Origin: Mucilaginibacter sp. cycad4
GTDB taxonomy: Bacteria; Bacteroidota; Bacteroidia; Sphingobacteriales; Sphingobacteriaceae
Assembly: GCF_034263275.1 (NCBI RefSeq)
Contig: NZ_CP139559.1
Coordinates: forward strand, 2,852,001 to 2,916,000
Reading direction: 5' to 3'
Length of the DNA stretch: 64,000 nucleotides
Positions 59,921 to 64,000 of the stretch are shown here, piece by piece; position 1 is the stretch's first letter; each line of letters starts with the position of its first letter. The position numbers were made by a program, and so were the translations under genes. Below the pieces are notes generated by a model, which made no database searches, was not told the DNA's origin, and worked only from the letters and a program-made list of their open reading frames with translations.

Positions 59921-60448
59921 ATGACTACAACTGCCTACGGATTACAGCATATAAAAAAAGAAATTCAGCACCTGCCCAATGAGCAGCTGGCCGAGTTGAT
60001 GCTCCGTTTGGCGCGTTACAAAAAGGAAAATAAAGAGCTCCTTGCCTACCTGCTTTTTGAAGCCCATGATGAAGCTGCCTTTGTTGAAAAGGTAAAGGCT
60101 GAAGCTGGCTTCATGTTCAGCCAGCTATCGTCATTGAGTTACAACGCCGCAAAGGGCATGCGTAAGATACTGCGGCTATTAAGCAAGTACACTAAATTTA
60201 TGGCCTCAAAAGGTGCAGAAATTGAATTACTGATCAATTTTTGCGAAAACTACCTTGAATATGCCGACAGGCGAACCTCGTACAAACCTTTAAGGCTAAT
60301 ATTAACAAGGCAGGTTGAAAAGATCCGCGGGTTAATTAATAAGCTCCATGAAGACTTACAGTTTGATTACCAGGACAGTTACAATAAATTAATAAGCGAT
60401 GCCGAAAGTAAGCTGGGCTGGTTTAAAAAGAATGATCACTTGTTGTAA
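59921..60448 (+). CDS. all-helical hypothetical protein
   Basis: A 175-residue cytoplasmic protein predicted to be nearly all alpha-helix: IKKEIQHLPNEQLAELMLRL near residue 12, KVKAEAGFMFSQLSSLSYNA near 57, AAKGMRKILRLLSKYTKFMA, and a C-terminal long helix (QVEKIRGLINKLHEDLQFDY). No membrane segment, no signal. I do not recognise a family. It precedes the sigma-factor gene by 42 bases on the same strand, so may be co-transcribed. Confidence 0.65.
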   Translation: MTTTAYGLQHIKKEIQHLPNEQLAELMLRLARYKKENKELLAYLLFEAHDEAAFVEKVKAEAGFMFSQLSSLSYNAAKGMRKILRLLSKYTKFMASKGAEIELLINFCENYLEYADRRTSYKPLRLILTRQVEKIRGLINKLHEDLQFDYQDSYNKLISDAESKLGWFKKNDHLL

Positions 60449-60489
60449 CATATAAAGCTTAACATCGTCTAAATATAAAATTAACTGAA

Positions 60490-60987
60490 GTGGCCAACAA
60501 AGAAGCAGCATTCAAGCAGATATATGAAGCTAATTCTAAAAAGATATTCCATCTGTGCTATGGTTATACCGGCGATGACGATGCCGCCAACGACCTGCTG
60601 CAGGAAACCTTTTTAAAGGTTTGGCAAAATTTAGAGAAATTCCGTAACCAGGCCATGATATCAACCTGGATTTACCGCATTGCTGTAAATACCTGTTTAA
60701 CCTATTTGCGCTCGGAAAAACGCCAGGCCAAAGACGAACTAACCCCACAATTAGCTGAAACAAAACGAGAAGAACTATCGGATAAAAACGAGCAGGTAGC
60801 TTTGCTCTATAAATGTATTTCAAAACTGGAAGAATCAGAAAGGATTATTATAACCATGGTACTTGATGAGGTGCCATATCCCGAAATTGCTGAAATTTCG
60901 GGTATATCAGAAGGGAACTTGAGGGTGAAAATTTATCGTATAAAACAAAAATTAACGGAGTTATATAACCAGTATGAAAGACTTTGA
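60490..60987 (+). CDS. ECF-type sigma-70 family RNA polymerase sigma factor
   Basis: A 165-residue sigma factor with region 2 (FKQIYEANSKKIFHLCYGYT, DDAANDLLQETFLKVWQNLE near residue 32, STWIYRIAVNTCLTYLRSEK near 57) and region 4 (ALLYKCISKLEESERIIITM near 103, EVPYPEIAEISGISEGNLRV near 126, KIYRIKQKLTELY). The initiator is GTG at 60490; I see no ATG in a better position. It overlaps the next gene by 14 bases, the position usually taken by an anti-sigma factor. Confidence 0.93.
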   Translation: MANKEAAFKQIYEANSKKIFHLCYGYTGDDDAANDLLQETFLKVWQNLEKFRNQAMISTWIYRIAVNTCLTYLRSEKRQAKDELTPQLAETKREELSDKNEQVALLYKCISKLEESERIIITMVLDEVPYPEIAEISGISEGNLRVKIYRIKQKLTELYNQYERL

Positions 60988-61564
60988 TCATTTGATGTCG
61001 GTTTGGCAGGGACAGCCAAAACCAGATCAGCTTTCGGTGGATGAGGTGCTGAAGCAGGTAAAGAAGGGAATAAGGAGTATAACCCAAAAGTTATACTGGA
61101 GTATTGTGGCCATGTTTGTAACTGTTGCATTCGCTTTTGTCGTCACTTTTTTCCTGGCATTTAAATCTGCAGTTACTACTATCGGGATCCTCATCGTACT
61201 GGTAACCATGTTGATGTACCTTTCGTTAATGGTACGTCATTACCACATTTTGAGTAAGCGCGATGCAACCCTCAACCCTGCCGAATACCTTGACAGTCTT
61301 AAGGCCTATCAAAAAAACCGCAGCAAAGTTATCGGCTGGTTTTATTATACCTATATACTGCTGCTAAGTGCGGGTTTGGCTATGTATTTTATCGAAGTAC
61401 TCGAACACTCATCGCTCGCTTTTAAAATAGTTACCTACACATCAATCGGCATCTGGTTCCTGTTCACCACGTTTTATCTTAAACCCCGCATGTTCAAAAA
61501 TGAGGAAGAAAAATTAAACCTCATGATTGACAGATTAGTAAGGTTGAAAGAGCAATTTGATTGA
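60974..61564 (+). CDS. four-TM membrane protein downstream of ECF sigma factor (possible anti-sigma)
   Basis: A 196-residue protein starting MKDFDHLMSVWQGQPKPDQL. The N-terminal 30 residues are soluble and include VDEVLKQVKKGIR; four hydrophobic segments follow (WSIVAMFVTVAFAFVVTFFL, VTTIGILIVLVTMLMYLSLM, GWFYYTYILLLSAGLAMYFI, VTYTSIGIWFLFTTFYLKP). A ZAS zinc motif (HxxxCxxC) is absent, so it is not a typical zinc-type anti-sigma. Its overlap with the sigma gene and short cytoplasmic head make a role in sequestering that sigma factor the simplest guess, not shown by sequence. Confidence 0.72.
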   Translation: MKDFDHLMSVWQGQPKPDQLSVDEVLKQVKKGIRSITQKLYWSIVAMFVTVAFAFVVTFFLAFKSAVTTIGILIVLVTMLMYLSLMVRHYHILSKRDATLNPAEYLDSLKAYQKNRSKVIGWFYYTYILLLSAGLAMYFIEVLEHSSLAFKIVTYTSIGIWFLFTTFYLKPRMFKNEEEKLNLMIDRLVRLKEQFD

Positions 61565-61590
61565 AAAGGCAGTTTGTTTAGATTTGCTTC

Positions 61591-62115
61591 ATGACTACCG
61601 GAACTATAAGGATTCAAAAACTGGCATTGGCCGATGCTGATGTATTGCTGGCTTTAAGCAAAAAAACATTTTTCGATTTTTTTGGCCATTTAAATAAACC
61701 GGAAGATATCGAAACTTATGCATCTGTTGCTTTTACACCGCAAAAAATACAAACAGAGCTCAGCAACCCAAACTCACATTTTTACTTTGCAATATTCAAT
61801 GGTGAAATAACCGGCTATCTCAAGCTAAATTACGGCCCGACCCAAACAGAATTCCAGGACCCTAACTCGGTCGAAATTGAACGGATCTATGTTTTGGCCG
61901 AACATCATGGCAAAAAGATAGGCCATCAGTTTATTGATTTCACCTTAAAAGAAGCCGTAGATAAAAACCTGCAATACGTTTGGCTTGGCGTTTGGGAACA
62001 CAACCAAAAAGCAATTGCCTTTTATGAAAAACATGGCTTTGAAATATTCAGCAGCCATGAATTTGTCCTGGGAAGCGACAAGCAAACCGATTTATTAATG
62101 AAGAAAGTATTGTAA
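61591..62115 (+). CDS. GNAT-family N-acetyltransferase
   Basis: A 174-residue acetyltransferase. Core motifs: DADVLLALSKKTFFDFFGHL near residue 14, HFYFAIFNGEITGYLKLNYG near 64, VEIERIYVLAEHHGKKIGHQ near 92 (motif A with acetyl-CoA loop E-H-H-G-K-K-I-G), VWLGVWEHNQKAIAFYEKHG near 131, FEIFSSHEFVLGSDKQTDLL near the end. The full fold is present. The substrate is unknown; relatives acetylate spermidine or protein N-termini. It stands alone after the sigma/membrane gene pair. Confidence 0.9.
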   Translation: MTTGTIRIQKLALADADVLLALSKKTFFDFFGHLNKPEDIETYASVAFTPQKIQTELSNPNSHFYFAIFNGEITGYLKLNYGPTQTEFQDPNSVEIERIYVLAEHHGKKIGHQFIDFTLKEAVDKNLQYVWLGVWEHNQKAIAFYEKHGFEIFSSHEFVLGSDKQTDLLMKKVL

Positions 62116-62138
62116 AGCGAAATCTCATCTCAAAGCCC

Positions 62139-62198
62139 AAAGCATAAGGCTTAAAGCCTTTGCACATTTTTCGCGTTGAGCTTTAAGCCTTCTGCTTT
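62139..62198. repeat. 19-bp inverted repeat between the GNAT and GAF-like genes
   Basis: AAAGCATAAGGCTTAAAGC (62139-62157) pairs with 62180-62198 in 18 of 19 positions across a 22-base loop. The two genes converge here, so it could stop transcription from either side, but no T-run is present; the AGCTTTAAGC type is reminiscent of dispersed extragenic palindromes. The right arm touches the stop codon of the next gene. Confidence 0.6.
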
Positions 62199-64000
62199 CA
62201 GCTATTCAACAACGGCAACTGATAATTAACCCCAACCCTTAACGCTTTTAAGCCGGTAACTCCCTGTAATTCTTCCAGTTCAAGATATTCAAGGTCGTCA
62301 AGCAAATATCCTTGCACTTGCAGGTACCTGATGTATTCGTCATATTCAGCAGCTTCTGTTGGGTTAAAATATACCATGGCTATTTTGCCGGGCTGGGTAA
62401 GGCGCTCAAAAGTTCCTGCTATTAAAACTTTATCAATCCGTTTTTTAATCACCTCGTACCGGATATTGTAAGCCCCTTCAACATCAAAACGCCTTTCATC
62501 ATTTCTGAAACTGATATCTATAGCGTTTGAGTGAATGAATATCAAATGCGTGGTTTGTAAAGGGCGCGAAAGCTGATCGCCAAGATCATGAGTCATCCGG
62601 GCTATCTCAGCCATCGACCGTAACTGCCACAAACGGATATTCTTAAGGTACAGCATATCGAAAACGCGCTGCGGCGCTATTGATTGCCCTATGTAAATGT
62701 CATACTCCACCCCATCGGTGCGGAATTTTTCAAAATAACAGGGAAACGACTCCTGTACTTCTGTTTGTGCCTGCTCCAGGTATTGGTTGATAGACGTATT
62801 GATAAGCTGCATGGAGGTTTCCAGGTTGCGCCTGTGTTCAAACGAAGCACCGGTTTCCTCATTCATGGCATTAAAATACCTGTCAATGGTTTCCCTTTCG
62901 GCAGGGTAATTATTTCTGAAATGCTCCAAAAATGGGTTAATCTCGTTATGGAGGAAAGTATCTAGCATCAATTCATCATTAGTGGTAATATAACCACTGA
63001 TACGTTCAAGCCACTCCTCGCATTTAGATACCAGCTTACCGGTAAGGCTTAAATGAATATGCTCATTTAAAACCTGAAGTGTTTCAATAAGTATAGTAAG
63101 CAGGCTTTTTAAATCCTCCTGCAGGGCGCTGTTGCGCTCAACCGTGGAGTTGCGGATATCAACCGCACCAAATAAGGGATATACATTTTGAAAAGCTACA
63201 GTCTCTATCTCCTGGTTCTTTTTCTTTTTTCTTTTTTCCTTAAGATAATTCCAGGCCACCTCATTAAACTTCCACTGAACGGATGGCTGCAACGAGGTAA
63301 ATTTATTTTTGATAACCCCCGAAATGCGGGCTTCAAACTGATCGATGCTGTTTTGCAGCAGCTGGGCAATCAGCGGTATACTGGCCTGTAATTTTGAAAG
63401 CAACTTTTCATAAAAAACTATCTCCTTATATGAAAACACTTCCATGATGCCTACATTTTTCTTATTGTAGTACACCGGGAAAATCCCGTACGATTTAATG
63501 CCGGCCTGTTTTAAAACCTGCAAAAAGGGGAATTTACCTATCTTTTCATCGGTAATGGAATTGAAAAAGATAGGTCTCGGATTTTGATTATAATCATCAA
63601 TAATGGCGTCAAATGTTTCCTCGGCAAGGTTAAAATCTTTAGCGGCCTTGATCAGGATACTTCTGGAGCATTCGTCATTATCAAAAATAGGCTCATTATT
63701 GATAGTTAAAAAAGGCATCAATCCAAACTCAATACCCGGGCTTTCGGCAAGGGTTTTAAGGGAGCTGATGATGTGCGCATACTGCTCTTCCTCATTTGCC
63801 GAATGATTAACCAGCTCGGTACGAATATTGTCGAGCGCATGGGTTAACGTTACATCGGTTAATGTAATTATAGAAAACCCTTTAAATTTAAAAATATTGA
63901 GCGGTATTACCTTTTCAATTAACTCAAGGCTTGTATGCGAATGTAAATATGGTTCAATAGTATCAAAACTAAGTTCAGGCAGTTCGCCATTCAATTCAAT
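62198..64000 (-). CDS. large GAF-like signalling protein, 5' end cut by window edge
   Basis: At least 600 residues with no stop before the window edge and no ATG near it, so the gene extends beyond 64000. The visible part has a GAF-like alpha/beta region near residues 100-220 (FLQVLKQAGIKSYGIFPVYY, VGIMEVFSYKEIVFYEKLLS), then YPLFGAVDIRNSTVERNSAL near 285, which resembles the D-x-x-x-S-T strand of class III cyclases but in a shortened form, a long helical segment, and a C-terminal part (YNIRYEVIKKRIDKVLIAGT, IRYLQVQGYLLDDLEYLELE). I cannot assign an enzyme activity. It is convergent with the GNAT gene. Confidence 0.6.
   Translation of the reverse strand: MELNGELPELSFDTIEPYLHSHTSLELIEKVIPLNIFKFKGFSIITLTDVTLTHALDNIRTELVNHSANEEEQYAHIISSLKTLAESPGIEFGLMPFLTINNEPIFDNDECSRSILIKAAKDFNLAEETFDAIIDDYNQNPRPIFFNSITDEKIGKFPFLQVLKQAGIKSYGIFPVYYNKKNVGIMEVFSYKEIVFYEKLLSKLQASIPLIAQLLQNSIDQFEARISGVIKNKFTSLQPSVQWKFNEVAWNYLKEKRKKKKNQEIETVAFQNVYPLFGAVDIRNSTVERNSALQEDLKSLLTILIETLQVLNEHIHLSLTGKLVSKCEEWLERISGYITTNDELMLDTFLHNEINPFLEHFRNNYPAERETIDRYFNAMNEETGASFEHRRNLETSMQLINTSINQYLEQAQTEVQESFPCYFEKFRTDGVEYDIYIGQSIAPQRVFDMLYLKNIRLWQLRSMAEIARMTHDLGDQLSRPLQTTHLIFIHSNAIDISFRNDERRFDVEGAYNIRYEVIKKRIDKVLIAGTFERLTQPGKIAMVYFNPTEAAEYDEYIRYLQVQGYLLDDLEYLELEELQGVTGLKALRVGVNYQLPLLNS

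Noticed and set aside
60974..61564. Zinc-type anti-sigma factor (ZAS)
   Set aside because: The HxxxCxxC motif is absent; only the gene position supports an anti-sigma role.

Overview
The window looks like a chromosomal segment of a Bacteroidota bacterium, most likely family Sphingobacteriaceae and close to Mucilaginibacter or Pedobacter (inference from gene content). Supporting signs are paired SusC/SusD-type outer-membrane proteins, many lipoprotein signals of the form L-x-x-C-K-K, promoters of the TTTG-N19/20-TAnnTTTG type, weak Shine-Dalgarno signals, a moderate G+C content and AT-rich intergenic palindromes.

Region 1 (1-16456, all minus strand) is a polysaccharide utilisation locus. It has two SusD-like lipoproteins, one complete and one truncated SusC-like TonB-dependent transporter, two small surface-type proteins (DUF4961-like and DUF5004-like), a CE1-type esterase, an SGNH esterase, a ricin-lectin/propeller lipoprotein, a GH92 alpha-mannosidase and a dienelactone-hydrolase-like enzyme. 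Five copies of a sequence of the form TTTGCTAAAWCGWTTTTA lie upstream of these genes. At least two sit exactly in the -33/-7 spacer of a promoter, so the locus is probably a LacI-type regulon whose regulator is outside the window.

Region 2 (16601-27375) holds a DoxX/ArsR/two-SRPBCC operon with a clear promoter-operator, a Gfo/Idh/MocA oxidoreductase, an ApbE flavin transferase, a propeller-FKBP fusion, about 1 kb of nested inverted-repeat elements and decayed coding sequence, a tRNA-Leu(CAA) with its terminator, hscB, and a type B carboxylesterase divergent from a NrtR-type regulator with a 25-bp palindrome between them. Two VOC proteins and a small unknown protein follow (27546-28758).

Region 3 (29180-45387) is a Wzx/Wzy-type exopolysaccharide locus: a receiver protein, a pseudo-receiver/sugar-transferase fusion, a half-length TolC-like protein, a Wzc-like chain-length protein without a tyrosine tail, a tiny membrane protein, a Wzy-like polymerase, a hexapeptide acyltransferase, a Wzx-like flippase and five glycosyltransferases. 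A four-gene opposite-strand cassette (small membrane protein, receiver-PP2C phosphatase, STAS protein, HATPase protein) lies inside it and looks like a partner-switching control module. This region is the best candidate for an undescribed regulatory arrangement.

Region 4 (45470-64000) is mostly housekeeping: PbpC, a DEDD exonuclease, a tandem ABC ATPase, a PIN-type toxin-antitoxin pair, RNase R, a polyprenyl synthase, a frameshifted M1 aminopeptidase, a TonB-like protein, L27 with an unusual acidic/basic tail, L21, a four-helix-bundle gene bracketed by 38-bp inverted repeats, a dicarboxylate symporter, an ECF sigma factor with a downstream membrane protein, a GNAT acetyltransferase and a large GAF-like protein cut by the window end. 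Several intergenic regions hold long, nearly perfect palindromes.
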